Below are positions 9,765-17,214 of a stretch of 48,322 nucleotides of DNA, piece by piece (the first letter of the stretch is position 1; every line of letters begins with the position of its first letter). The notes below the pieces were generated by a model. The model was given only the letters and a program-made list of their open reading frames with translations. It was not told where the DNA came from and searched no databases. The DNA comes from an uncultured Lentisphaeria bacterium (GTDB taxonomy: Bacteria > Verrucomicrobiota > Lentisphaeria > Oligosphaerales > Oligosphaeraceae): NCBI GenBank assembly GCA_934661755.1, contig CAKUJM010000022.1, forward strand, positions 1-48,322, written 5' to 3'. Made by a program: the position numbers and the translations under genes.

Positions 9765-10007
9765 TTACTCCTGGCTTTCCGCGGTGATGTCGCTCCATTC
9801 GTGGGTGCCATCGGCCTTCTTCACGAGTTTTTCGATCTTCTTTTCCGCAACTCCCAGCTTGTCCTCGCAGATCTTCTTGAGCGCCATGCCTTCCTCGAAG
9901 GCGTTCATGCTCTCCTCCAGCGGCATTTGACCGCTTTCCAGCTTGCCGACGATTTCCTCCAGACGCTGCAGCGCGTCCTCGAACTTGATGTCCTTTTTCT
10001 CAGTCAT
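9765..10007 (-). CDS. xseB: exodeoxyribonuclease VII small subunit
   Basis: 80 residues. XseB binds the long helices of XseA to form exonuclease VII, which degrades single-stranded DNA from both ends. The family signature is clear: FEDALQRLEEIVGKLESGQMPLEESMNAFEEGMALKKICEDKL, then a coiled-coil lysine-rich segment. The C-terminal ~15 residues (ADGTHEWSDITAESQE) are a lineage-specific tail. It begins 15 bases after the xseA stop, the common xseA-xseB order, and is followed by the EF-hand gene 8 bases later. Confidence 0.95.
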   Translation of the reverse strand: MTEKKDIKFEDALQRLEEIVGKLESGQMPLEESMNAFEEGMALKKICEDKLGVAEKKIEKLVKKADGTHEWSDITAESQE

Positions 10008-10022
10008 GGTGGTGTTTTCCCG

Positions 10023-11303
10023 TTATTCGACAGTTACCTTCAGGGTGTCCTTGGCGAGGACCGCGGTCAAGCGCTGGCCGCTGGCGACATCCTTCCGGCT
10101 CCGGACGGCATGTTTTTGCCCATCCAGCAGGATGGCATAGCCACGCTGCAGGACTCCCTTGGGATCCAGCGACTGCAACAGCCGTGAGGCGCGGTCGCAG
10201 TCGTTATGGCAGTGCGCCATGACGTTCCGGATGGCGGCGATCAGCCGCGGCGAGAGCGCGTCCAGCCGCAGCCGCTGGGATGCGGCGCGTTGCGGCAGCA
10301 GCGTCGTCAGCCGCAATGCCAGCCGGTCCAGGTGCTGTTTATGCTCGGAATAGAGCAGCAGCGGCCTCGTCAGATAGGCGGACTGGGCGGCGCGGGCCAG
10401 CCTGGCCCGCAGTCCGGCGGTCAGCAGCGCCATGTGGTTGATGAGTCGCCGCCCCAGGGTTGTGAGCGATTCGGTGAGCCTGACCATCCCCTCGGTAACC
10501 TTGTTGGCGGCGTCGGTGGGGGTGATTGCGGAGGCGTCAGCGACATAGTCGCAAATCGTGTTGTCGATCTGGTGGCCGATTGCCGTGACCACGGGGATTC
10601 TGGAGGCGGCGACGGCCCGTGCCAGCGCCTCGTTGTTGAATTCCCACAGATCCTCCATTGAGCCGCCGCCGCGGGTGATGACGATCACATCGCATGCATT
10701 CCGGTCATTGAGGAATTGGAGGATGCGCACGATGTTTTCAGCGGTGCCCGGGCCCTGGACTTTGGTTCCCACCAGCCGCACATGCAATGTCGGATTCCGC
10801 AGGTAGGCGGTCTTGAGGAAGTCATGGACGGCGGCCTTGCCGACATCCAGGCTGGTGATGACGCATACGCACGCCGGCGCCACTGGCAGCCGTTTTTTCC
10901 GGGCGGGGTCGAACAGCCCTTCCTTTTGCAGCTTTTCGCGCAGGTCGAGGAACTGCTGCATCAGGGCGCCGGTGGAGTTGAGCGGCACGATCTGGTGGAC
11001 ATTGAGCTGATATTCCCCGCCCTGCACAAAGAGGTCGATCATCCCGCAGGCCATGATGACATCGCCGATCTTCAGCTGGAGTCTTTCGAAGACGCTCTGG
11101 CCGCCGAAATACACCAGCTTCAGCTGGGCGCCGCGTTCATCCTTGATGGTGGTGTAGGCGCAGCCGCGCGAGAAGCTGAAGCGGGTGAGGGCGCCCTGCA
11201 CCCACACCGGCACATTCATGTTCTCGCGCATGATGTCCCGGACGTAGGTGTTCAGCTCGCTGACGGTCCAGGCGACATTGGGATCGTGGGTGTTAAGTGG
11301 CAT
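10023..11303 (-). CDS. xseA: exodeoxyribonuclease VII large subunit
   Basis: 426 residues, normal for XseA. An N-terminal OB-fold (about 10-110; AWTVSELNTYVRDI, VWVQGALTRFSFSRG) binds single-stranded DNA. The nuclease domain carries ITRGGGSMEDLWEFNNE and IPVVTAIGHQIDNTICDYVADASA, containing the conserved GGG, the ED pair and the GH.xD motif. Long Arg/Leu-rich helices follow for XseB binding. The C-terminus has the QGYAILLDG motif. An AAGG ribosome site precedes the ATG at 11303. Probably one transcript with xseB and the EF-hand gene; the exported-protein gene ends 18 bases upstream. Confidence 0.97.
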   Translation of the reverse strand: MPLNTHDPNVAWTVSELNTYVRDIMRENMNVPVWVQGALTRFSFSRGCAYTTIKDERGAQLKLVYFGGQSVFERLQLKIGDVIMACGMIDLFVQGGEYQLNVHQIVPLNSTGALMQQFLDLREKLQKEGLFDPARKKRLPVAPACVCVITSLDVGKAAVHDFLKTAYLRNPTLHVRLVGTKVQGPGTAENIVRILQFLNDRNACDVIVITRGGGSMEDLWEFNNEALARAVAASRIPVVTAIGHQIDNTICDYVADASAITPTDAANKVTEGMVRLTESLTTLGRRLINHMALLTAGLRARLARAAQSAYLTRPLLLYSEHKQHLDRLALRLTTLLPQRAASQRLRLDALSPRLIAAIRNVMAHCHNDCDRASRLLQSLDPKGVLQRGYAILLDGQKHAVRSRKDVASGQRLTAVLAKDTLKVTVE

Positions 11304-11321
11304 GGGATTGCGACCTTGCCG

Positions 11322-12392
11322 TTATGGCGCGGGATTGCCGGCATCCGGAGATGCCGGGACGATTTCCTCCTCGATGACCTCGACGGACTGGTCAAGGTCG
11401 TTTCCCATGTCCTTTCCCAGCTCGATCAACTTGGATATCTGCTCGTTGGAGATGAAGCACTTGACGGCGACTTCGCTGCCATTGAGGACGCAGCTGATTT
11501 TTTTCAGGAACGCGAGGTCCTCATTGCCATCAGCCATCATTGCCGCCATTGGCAGGAGTCCGGAGATTTGCGCGTTCATCTGGGAGGCGTATTGGGCGTT
11601 GGTGCAGTCGATGGCGAGGGTGAAGTCGATTCCGGCGGGCTGCACGGTGGCGGAGAAGAGCACCCGGCTGAGCTGCTTCACATCGACCACGGAGGACATG
11701 GTTCCGTCACTGTCATTCTCGGCAAAGGACGCACGGATCTTGGCGGAGATCGGGAGGACGAAATTGAAGTTGCTGCCGGCGGGAGTTGCGGCAATTTTCG
11801 GAACGCCGGCTGGCGTGGCCTTGAGCTGGCGCAACACGGTGTCACGGGTGCCGACAATCAAGCTCTTTCCGTCCTCGGCGACCAGCAGCAGAAATGGGAG
11901 CTTTTGGCCGTCGTCTTCGATGACGACATCCCATCCCTTCAGGCCTTCGGCGGTGGTCTCGGCAATGGTTGTCTTGTCATCAGCGTCCATCACCTTCTTC
12001 AAGGCGGCGCTGGCGGCCGCCATATTCTGGTTAAGGAAAGTCCGGCAGTCGACGTTGTAGGTGACAACTCCGACAATCTCCAGATCCTGCGGGGTGAAGT
12101 CATCGAGGCTGAGTTTTGCGGGGTTGATTCTCAGCGAGACGACGGCGCAGGAGTTGTCCCAGAGCTTGTCATTGGCATTGGCGATGGCGGCATTGTCCAG
12201 ATCGTTTTCAGCCAGGAAATCGGTGGTGAGTTTCTGGGAGAGCTGATAGAGGAAGCTGTCCTTGCCAACGCCATTGGTGTTTGAGGTCACGATGACATCG
12301 GCATCCGGCAGATAGGCCTGGTTGATTGAGATGGCGGGGGCGGCGAAGGCGAATGCGGACAACGCGAGGATGCAGGAAAGGAGTAATCGCAT
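11322..12392 (-). CDS. exported protein of unknown function
   Basis: 356 residues. The start at 12392 has an AAGGAA ribosome site and a clean signal peptide (MRLLLSCILALSAFAFA, cleavage near AFA-APA); a longer frame upstream lacks these. The mature part alternates beta-rich and helical segments: an initial YLPDADVIVTSNTN, a central DGKSLIVGTRDTVLRQL, and a late LFSATVQPAGIDFTLAIDCTNA. It ends in an acidic tail (EVIEEEIVPASPD). Two Cys occur in the middle and two near the end. The layout, two repeated domains asking 'is this value in range', recalls DUF3352-like exported proteins, but I cannot assign it. It sits between xseA and a permease gene on the same strand. Confidence 0.75.
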   Translation of the reverse strand: MRLLLSCILALSAFAFAAPAISINQAYLPDADVIVTSNTNGVGKDSFLYQLSQKLTTDFLAENDLDNAAIANANDKLWDNSCAVVSLRINPAKLSLDDFTPQDLEIVGVVTYNVDCRTFLNQNMAAASAALKKVMDADDKTTIAETTAEGLKGWDVVIEDDGQKLPFLLLVAEDGKSLIVGTRDTVLRQLKATPAGVPKIAATPAGSNFNFVLPISAKIRASFAENDSDGTMSSVVDVKQLSRVLFSATVQPAGIDFTLAIDCTNAQYASQMNAQISGLLPMAAMMADGNEDLAFLKKISCVLNGSEVAVKCFISNEQISKLIELGKDMGNDLDQSVEVIEEEIVPASPDAGNPAP

Positions 12393-12451
12393 GGTTGTTG
12401 TTCCTTTATGGATTCGGTGGGGGGGTGGGCAACGTGGATTCGGGGATTTGC

Positions 12452-13507
12452 TCAATTGAAATTGATGCGCGGGTCGATGACGACGTAGCAGAAATCGGAG
12501 AGGATGTTTCCGAGCAGTCCGAGGATGGAGGTCAGGGCGAGTATCCCCATGAATACGGGGTAGTCACGTCCGACAATCGCTTCGAGGCTCAAGTTCCCCA
12601 TTCCGGGGATTTCGAAGACGCGTTCGATGATGACGGAGCCGGCGAACATCACGGTCAGGACGCTGCCGAAGCCGGTGGCCACCGGCAGGAGGGCATTTCG
12701 CAAGGCGTGTCCCCAGATGGCATGGGCGGTGCTGCCGCCCTTGGCATAGACGGTCCGGATGTAGTCGGCGTTGATTTGTTCCAGGAGCGAGTTTTTCATC
12801 AGCAGGGTCAGCATGGCGAAGGATCCGGAGACGTAGCACACAAGCGGCAGTGCCGCGTGCCAGAGCACATCGCGGATTCTGGCCGCAGTGCCCATGGCCT
12901 CCCATCCGGGCGAATGGATTCCGGTGGCGGGGAAGAAGTCCCACAGCCCCTCCACGGTTCCGCAGAAGAGCATTTTCATGATCATCCCCAGGGCGAACAC
13001 CGGTATGGCGTATCCGACGAATACTGCGACGCTTGAGGCCAGGTCGAAGATCCCGCCATGCCTCACCGCCTTCCAGACTCCGAGGGGGATGCAGATGGCG
13101 TAGGTGAGGAAGAAGCTGGTGATGCCGAAGAGCAGCGACACCGGGAAGCGGCTGGAGATCAACTCCCACGCGGTGCGGTTGGAGAATTTATAGGACCGGG
13201 TGAGCATTCCGCATTTTTCCTGCCACAGCCACTTCCAATAGCGCTTATGGATGGGCTGGTCGAAGCCGAAGTGCCGGATGTATGTCTGGCGCTGTTTTTC
13301 CAACGCATCCCCGGCGTTGTTTCCGGCAGCGGCATCACCGCCGGAGACCGCCTCTCCGCCGCTGCCCATCCCCCGCAGCTTGAGCATCATCTGATCGACC
13401 GGACCGCCTGGCACGAACTGGGTGATGGCGAAGCAGAGCATGGTGATTCCCAGGAAAGTGGGAATCACCAGCAGAAGCCGTCGTGTGAAATATTGCAGGC
13501 GTTCCAT
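12452..13507 (-). CDS. ABC transporter permease, YejB/DppB type
   Basis: 351 residues starting at MERLQYFTRRLLLVIPTFLG, with GGAAGG upstream. Six or so membrane segments are evident. The FVPGGPVDQ motif after the first helix and the GFDQPIHKRYWKWL stretch are characteristic of YejB-type permeases of peptide/microcin C-like importers. The EAA loop is DYIRTVYAKGGSTAHAIWGHALRNALLPVAT. The signature tail PGMGNLSLEAIVGRDYPVFMG is present. A Gly/Ser/Ala-rich insert (about residues 35-55) lies in the first periplasmic loop. The partner permease, ATPases and solute-binding protein are absent next to it, so either they are elsewhere or this unit is split. Substrate is inferred as oligopeptide only from the family. 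Confidence 0.9.
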   Translation of the reverse strand: MERLQYFTRRLLLVIPTFLGITMLCFAITQFVPGGPVDQMMLKLRGMGSGGEAVSGGDAAAGNNAGDALEKQRQTYIRHFGFDQPIHKRYWKWLWQEKCGMLTRSYKFSNRTAWELISSRFPVSLLFGITSFFLTYAICIPLGVWKAVRHGGIFDLASSVAVFVGYAIPVFALGMIMKMLFCGTVEGLWDFFPATGIHSPGWEAMGTAARIRDVLWHAALPLVCYVSGSFAMLTLLMKNSLLEQINADYIRTVYAKGGSTAHAIWGHALRNALLPVATGFGSVLTVMFAGSVIIERVFEIPGMGNLSLEAIVGRDYPVFMGILALTSILGLLGNILSDFCYVVIDPRINFN

Positions 13508-13520
13508 GGCCTTCCAGCCA

Positions 13521-14354
13521 TTATGGGGATGGCGTTTCGACCGGCGGATGGGTGGCGACGGCGACGCCGGATCCTTCAGCGGGGGCTGGTGGCGCGGGTG
13601 GTGCGCCGGTGTTCGCCGGGGGGGGGGCGGCGGCTTCGCCATTCGGCGCCGGCGTCTCCCGCGGCAATGCCGCCAATGCCGGCTGGGCGGGGGCAATGGC
13701 TTCAGCGGGCGGCGCGGCCGGGGTGCCGACTGCGCCGGTGGAGAGCACCTCGGCCACCATCTCCTGCATGGTCATGGCGGCGGCATTTTCGTCATCGGAC
13801 GGCGCCGGCGGTGCTGACGACGCGGGCGGTGCCGGCGGTGCTGACGACGCGGGCGGTGCTGACGACGCGGGCGGTGCTGACGACACCGGCGGCATCATGT
13901 CGGCAACGGCATCATCCTTGTCATCCGATTGGAAGCGTTCGCGCAGTTCGGCGGGGATGTCGTCGTTGAGGCGGTTGTAATGATAGGCCTGTTGATACCA
14001 CCAGGTGGCGCCTTTTCCCAGGACGAGTTCGTCTTCCCTGGCGATGGCGACGCAGCATTGGCTAAGGTGTGCACGCACTTCCTGCAGCAGATCGGGCTGT
14101 GGGCGCCGCTGTGACAATTCGGCCTCCAGTTCCCGCAATTCCGCCGCCGCCGTAAGGTAATACGCCGGCCCGCGGGTGATTTTGGCGACGGCCTCGTTAT
14201 AGCGGCAGGTGATTTCGTCCCGGCTGATCTGGCTGCGGCACCAGAGGATTGCGGCGACGATTGCGGCGAAAATGAGGATATTGCGGATTGCGACCGCGCT
14301 TTTGCGCAGATACGCCAGCATTCTGCGCCATTTTTTGTGCTTGCGTTTTTTCAT
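13521..14354 (-). CDS. single-pass membrane protein with Ala/Pro-rich tail
   Basis: 277 residues: a very basic N-terminus (KKRKHKKWRR), one membrane helix (about 23-38, NILIFAAIVAAILW), a helical domain to about residue 140 with LRELEAELSQRR and WWYQQAYHYNRL, then a ~135-residue low-complexity tail of SSAPPA and PAPP repeats. The helical part could be a small TPR-like module exposed to the periplasm. No good ribosome site precedes the ATG. It ends 13 bases before the permease gene, so coupling is likely. The tail contains a C10 homopolymer in frame (13618-13627) and four 18-bp repeats. Function unknown; not recognised. Confidence 0.7.
   Translation of the reverse strand: MKKRKHKKWRRMLAYLRKSAVAIRNILIFAAIVAAILWCRSQISRDEITCRYNEAVAKITRGPAYYLTAAAELRELEAELSQRRPQPDLLQEVRAHLSQCCVAIAREDELVLGKGATWWYQQAYHYNRLNDDIPAELRERFQSDDKDDAVADMMPPVSSAPPASSAPPASSAPPAPPASSAPPAPSDDENAAAMTMQEMVAEVLSTGAVGTPAAPPAEAIAPAQPALAALPRETPAPNGEAAAPPPANTGAPPAPPAPAEGSGVAVATHPPVETPSP
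13618..13627. repeat. homopolymer G10 (C10 on the coding strand) inside a gene
   Basis: Ten consecutive G on the plus strand lie within the proline-rich tail of the membrane protein at 13521-14354, where they encode part of AAAPPPAN. A one-base slip would change the last ~35 codons of that protein and could alter the boundary with the downstream permease gene. Runs of this length are slippage-prone in bacteria. Confidence 0.85.
13810..13890. repeat. 18-bp coding repeats (SSAPPA units)
   Basis: Four copies of an 18-bp unit start at 13810, 13837, 13855 and 13873, with a 9-bp half-unit between the first and second. The first three are identical and the fourth differs slightly at its end. They encode the Ser-Ser-Ala-Pro-Pro-Ala repeats of the protein at 13521-14354. 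The near-identity at DNA level suggests recent expansion by slippage or recombination. Confidence 0.85.
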
Positions 14355-14381
14355 TGTTCGGGAGAAATCGAGAAATTGCCG

Positions 14382-15131
14382 TCAGTGTCGTCGCATTCCG
14401 GGGCGCGCCTTTTTCACTTCCACGATTTGCGCCTCGACGGGGTTGTCGCCGACCCGCCAGACCACTTCGCAGTCTTCCAGGAAGCACTGGTATTCGCGTC
14501 CGGGAATCCGCTGATAGGCCGGGCGGGGGTCGGCTCCCACCACCTTGAGGCAGAGTTCCCGGAATGACGGCGGGTAGTGCCGGAATTGCGCATCGGCATC
14601 TGGCGAGACGCCCACCCTGATGGCATCTGGCGGCGGTGCCGCGGGGGCGAAGCCGCCGACGGCATCAGGAATGGCATCGGTGTATGGCACATACGGCTTG
14701 ATATCCAATACCGGTGTGCCGTCAAGCAGATCCAGTGCGCGTACGTGAATCCGGACGCGTCCATGGTCACCGGTTTCGATGCGTTCCAGCGGCAGCGCGG
14801 ACAGCCCCAGCGGCATCGGGCGGAATGGCGAGCGTGAAGCGAACACCCCCAGCCGCTTGTCGCCGCCAAGCCGTGGCGGACGCACGGTCGCCTTCCAGCC
14901 ATCGCGGAGATTTTCGCTGAAGACAAATATAACCCATATATGGGAAAAAGCCTCCAGTCCCCGCACGCAATTGGGCTGGTTGTATGGCGGCAGCAGCTCC
15001 AGGAAGCCGTGCGCCTCGTCGATCAGCCCGCTTTGGCGCGGGATCCCGAATTTGGCGCGGTAGCAGCTATGGGCCACCGCCACCGGTGACATCCGGTAGC
15101 CGGGGAATGATGGTGTCGCCTCGCCGGTCAT
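14382..15131 (-). CDS. trmO: tRNA t6A37 methyltransferase TrmO (TsaA family)
   Basis: 249 residues. TrmO methylates N6 of t6A37 in tRNA-Thr(GGU), using S-adenosylmethionine. Family hallmarks are SPVAVAHSCYRAKFGIPRQ at the N-terminus, GLEAFSHIWVIFVF, the ligand-binding GVFASRSPFRPMPLGLSALPLERI, and LDLLDGTPVLDIKPYVPYTD. The C-terminal ~80 residues form the second domain with PSFRELCLKVVGADPRPAYQRIPGREY. The start at 15131 overlaps the upstream stop as ATGA, which supports translational coupling. The window also holds a tRNA-Thr(GGT) gene (43600), the expected substrate type. Confidence 0.93.
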   Translation of the reverse strand: MTGEATPSFPGYRMSPVAVAHSCYRAKFGIPRQSGLIDEAHGFLELLPPYNQPNCVRGLEAFSHIWVIFVFSENLRDGWKATVRPPRLGGDKRLGVFASRSPFRPMPLGLSALPLERIETGDHGRVRIHVRALDLLDGTPVLDIKPYVPYTDAIPDAVGGFAPAAPPPDAIRVGVSPDADAQFRHYPPSFRELCLKVVGADPRPAYQRIPGREYQCFLEDCEVVWRVGDNPVEAQIVEVKKARPGMRRH

Positions 15132-15577
15132 TTCAGCCGCTCGATCAGTTCCTCCAGGGCCGGCAGCATCATTTCCCGGCAGGCACGGAAGCCCTCCACG
15201 CCACGCCGGACGGGATCGAAGACATCCGCATCGCTGCGCATCACCGACATCAGGGTCTTGAGCTTGTTGCGCGACGAAATGAACCGCCGTGAAATCTCGT
15301 CTTCCTGGTTTTCCGTCATGCAAAGCAACAGCGTCGCGCTCTTGACCAGCTTTGGAGTCAGCTCCTGGACGCCGATGCGCAGGGGGGCGCAGCCGGCCTC
15401 CGCCAGCACGGTGCGCACTTCGGCGGCAATCATCTGCCCATGGTGGGCGAAGAGGCCGGCGCTGTCCGCACTCCATGCCTCCGGCATCTCCCGCTCCTTT
15501 GCGAGCCTGTCAAAGAGCGCGGCGGCAATGGGCGCGCAGCTCCTCCCGGAGTTGTCGATGAACAGCACCGATGGCAT
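15128..15577 (-). CDS. LMW protein-tyrosine-phosphatase fold, catalytic residues lost
   Basis: 149 residues with the overall low-molecular-weight phosphatase pattern: VLFI at the first strand, a P-loop ending in PIAAAL, SADSAGLFAHHG, LLLCMTENQEDEI, and a late DVFDPVRRGVEGFRACREMMLPALEELIERL that keeps the general-acid Asp-Pro. The P-loop reads DNSGRSCAP where the family has C-x-G-N-x-C-R-S-P. The nucleophile Cys is Asp8 and the phosphate-binding Arg is Cys14. By family knowledge this should abolish phosphatase activity, so it may be a binding or regulatory pseudo-enzyme. It overlaps trmO by 4 bases and the epimerase gene by 1 base (TAATG), so it lies in a tight operon. Confidence 0.85.
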   Translation of the reverse strand: MPSVLFIDNSGRSCAPIAAALFDRLAKEREMPEAWSADSAGLFAHHGQMIAAEVRTVLAEAGCAPLRIGVQELTPKLVKSATLLLCMTENQEDEISRRFISSRNKLKTLMSVMRSDADVFDPVRRGVEGFRACREMMLPALEELIERLK

Positions 15578-16500
15578 TATTTTTGCACTCCGCGGTAGAA
15601 ATCGATGGTCTGCGCCATGCCGGACTCGAAATTGAACTCGGGCTTGAAGCCGGTGGCCTGGAGCTTCTCCACCGCGGCGTAGGAATGGCGGACATCGCCG
15701 GCGCGCATCGGCGCATGGACGATGCGCGAATGCGACCCGGTCAGGCGGATGATCTTTTCCGCCAGTTCATTGATGGTGATGGTTCCGCCGTAGGCGACAT
15801 TGTGCACTCCGGTGGCATCGCTTTGGGTGGCGAAGAAGGCGTTGGCGCGGGCGATGTCCTTGACAAAGATGAAATCGCGGGTTTGCCCGCCATCGCCGAA
15901 GATGGTCAGCGTCTCGTTGCGCAGCGCCTTCTCGATGAAGATCGGCACTGCCGCGGCGTACTGGCTCTTCGGATTCTGGCGCGGCCCGAAGACATTGAAG
16001 TATCGCAGGCAGGCGGTCGGCAGGCCGTGCTCGCGGGTGTACATCCCGCAGTAGTATTCCGCATCCAGCTTGGTCACGGCGTACGGGCTCTTCGGCTCCG
16101 GGGCCATCTCCTCGCGCTTCGGCACCACCGGGTTGTCGCCGTAGATGGCCGCCGAAGTGGAAAGCACCAGCTTCCTGGCGCCGGCCTTGGCGGCCGCGTC
16201 CAGCACATTGAGGGTGCCGATGGTATTGAGCTGCACGCATTCCTCCGGCGCGCTCATGGACTCCGGGACGGAAATCATCGCCGCCAGATGGAAGACGTAG
16301 TCCACGCCCTCCATGGCCTTCCGCAAGATCGCCTTGTCCATGATGCTACCCTCGATGAAGGTATGCTTGAACGGCGCAATATTGTGGAGAAAGCCGCTGC
16401 GAAGGTTGTCCAGGACGCGGATCTCCTCGGCCTGGTCCTGGAAGAGTTCAACGATATGGCTGCCAATGAAGCCGGCGCCGCCGGTGACGAGAATTTTCAT
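15577..16500 (-). CDS. NAD-dependent sugar epimerase (UDP-GlcNAc/UDP-Glc 4-epimerase type)
   Basis: 307 residues, an extended short-chain dehydrogenase. The start at 16500 gives MKILVTGGAGFIGSHIVELF, the expected Rossmann N-terminus; upstream residues are Pro/His-rich and unlikely. The NAD loop is GGAGFIG. DNLRSG follows the second strand. The catalytic residues are in LSTSAAIYGDNP (Ser/Thr) and SPYAVTKLDAEYY (YxxxK). NVFGPRQNPKSQYAAAVPIF is the usual substrate-side segment of GalE/WbpP-like enzymes. Likely role: interconversion of nucleotide sugars in the cytoplasm for envelope polysaccharide. Coupled to the phosphatase-like gene by a TAATG junction. Exact sugar specificity cannot be read. 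Confidence 0.93.
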   Translation of the reverse strand: MKILVTGGAGFIGSHIVELFQDQAEEIRVLDNLRSGFLHNIAPFKHTFIEGSIMDKAILRKAMEGVDYVFHLAAMISVPESMSAPEECVQLNTIGTLNVLDAAAKAGARKLVLSTSAAIYGDNPVVPKREEMAPEPKSPYAVTKLDAEYYCGMYTREHGLPTACLRYFNVFGPRQNPKSQYAAAVPIFIEKALRNETLTIFGDGGQTRDFIFVKDIARANAFFATQSDATGVHNVAYGGTITINELAEKIIRLTGSHSRIVHAPMRAGDVRHSYAAVEKLQATGFKPEFNFESGMAQTIDFYRGVQK

Positions 16501-16586
16501 GATTTGGGGTTGGGTGTGATGAGTTTCGGTGAGGTTTGGTGATGGAGGGGGGCCATGCATGGACGTGCGCCATGCCCGGGTGGTGG

Positions 16587-16618
16587 CTGACGGAAAACGT
16601 CCTCCGTTTCCGCGTCAG
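16587..16618 (-). terminator. hairpin at the end of iorB
   Basis: CTGACG at 16587-16592 pairs with CGTCAG at 16613-16618. The inner GAAAACG and CGTTTCC continue the stem with small bulges. On the minus strand it begins at the iorB stop codon. There is no T-tract, so it is a weak terminator candidate. It resembles the GAAAACG/CGTTTT pairs in the 1-228 repeat, which may point to a dispersed hairpin family. Confidence 0.35.
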
Positions 16619-17184
16619 GCCTGGCGACCGGCGTGGTATGCCTCCAAATTGGCGCTCACTACGGCTTCGCCCTTGCTGGCGAAGCGTGCGGCGATGGCTT
16701 TTTCGAGGATTTCGCTTTCGATAAGCCTGACGTACTTGGAGATGGCGCCGAGCAGCACGATATTGACTGACCGGGGGTTGTTGAGTTTTTTCGCGATGGC
16801 GTCGGCGTCAATCACCTTGGCGTTGGCGATGCCCTTGATTTGGGCGATCAGCGCCTCGCCTTGCGGATAATCCGGGATGTTCTTCACCGGCGAGGCGTTG
16901 GTGATGAGCACGCCGTCCGGCGACAGCATCTGCCGGTAGCGCATGGCCTCCATCGGTTCCATGGCGACCAGGATGTCTGCCGTCCCGGCAGTGATTTGGT
17001 CCGCCCAGATCGGGTCGGTGGAAAGCCGCAGATGGGAGAAGACCGATCCGCCGCGCTGGCTCATGCCATGGATTTCGGATTGCTTGACGTGGATGCCTTC
17101 GGCGACTGCCACCTGGCCCAGGATTGCCGCGATGGTCAGGATTCCCTGGCCGCCGACGCCGGCTAAGACGATATCGCTTTTCAT
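16615..17184 (-). CDS. iorB: indolepyruvate oxidoreductase subunit beta
   Basis: 189 residues, full length. With IorA it oxidatively decarboxylates arylpyruvates from Trp, Phe and Tyr breakdown to arylacetyl-CoA, reducing ferredoxin. Family motifs are DIVLAGVGGQGILT at the N-terminus, HVKQSEIHGMSQRGGSVFSHLR, and NIVLLGAISKYV. A GGAGAA ribosome site precedes the ATG. iorA lies 30 bases upstream on the same strand, the common iorA-iorB order. Cytoplasmic; suggests amino-acid fermentation alongside sugar use. Confidence 0.95.
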   Translation of the reverse strand: MKSDIVLAGVGGQGILTIAAILGQVAVAEGIHVKQSEIHGMSQRGGSVFSHLRLSTDPIWADQITAGTADILVAMEPMEAMRYRQMLSPDGVLITNASPVKNIPDYPQGEALIAQIKGIANAKVIDADAIAKKLNNPRSVNIVLLGAISKYVRLIESEILEKAIAARFASKGEAVVSANLEAYHAGRQA

Positions 17185-17214
17185 AGTTGAGGTTCTCCTT
17201 TTGGGCGGGCGGCG

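Noticed and set aside
10716..12284. 522-residue open frame on the plus strand
   Set aside because: It is the complement of xseA and the exported protein gene, rich in Gly/His/Asp without any family motif or ribosome site.
12452..13696. longer start for the permease giving 63 extra residues
   Set aside because: The extra part is Arg/Pro-rich, overlaps the neighbouring gene and lacks a ribosome site; the start at 13507 has GGAAGG.
14382..15476. longer start for TrmO giving 115 extra residues
   Set aside because: The extension is antisense-like and overlaps the phosphatase-like gene; the ATGA junction at 15131 fits the family N-terminus.
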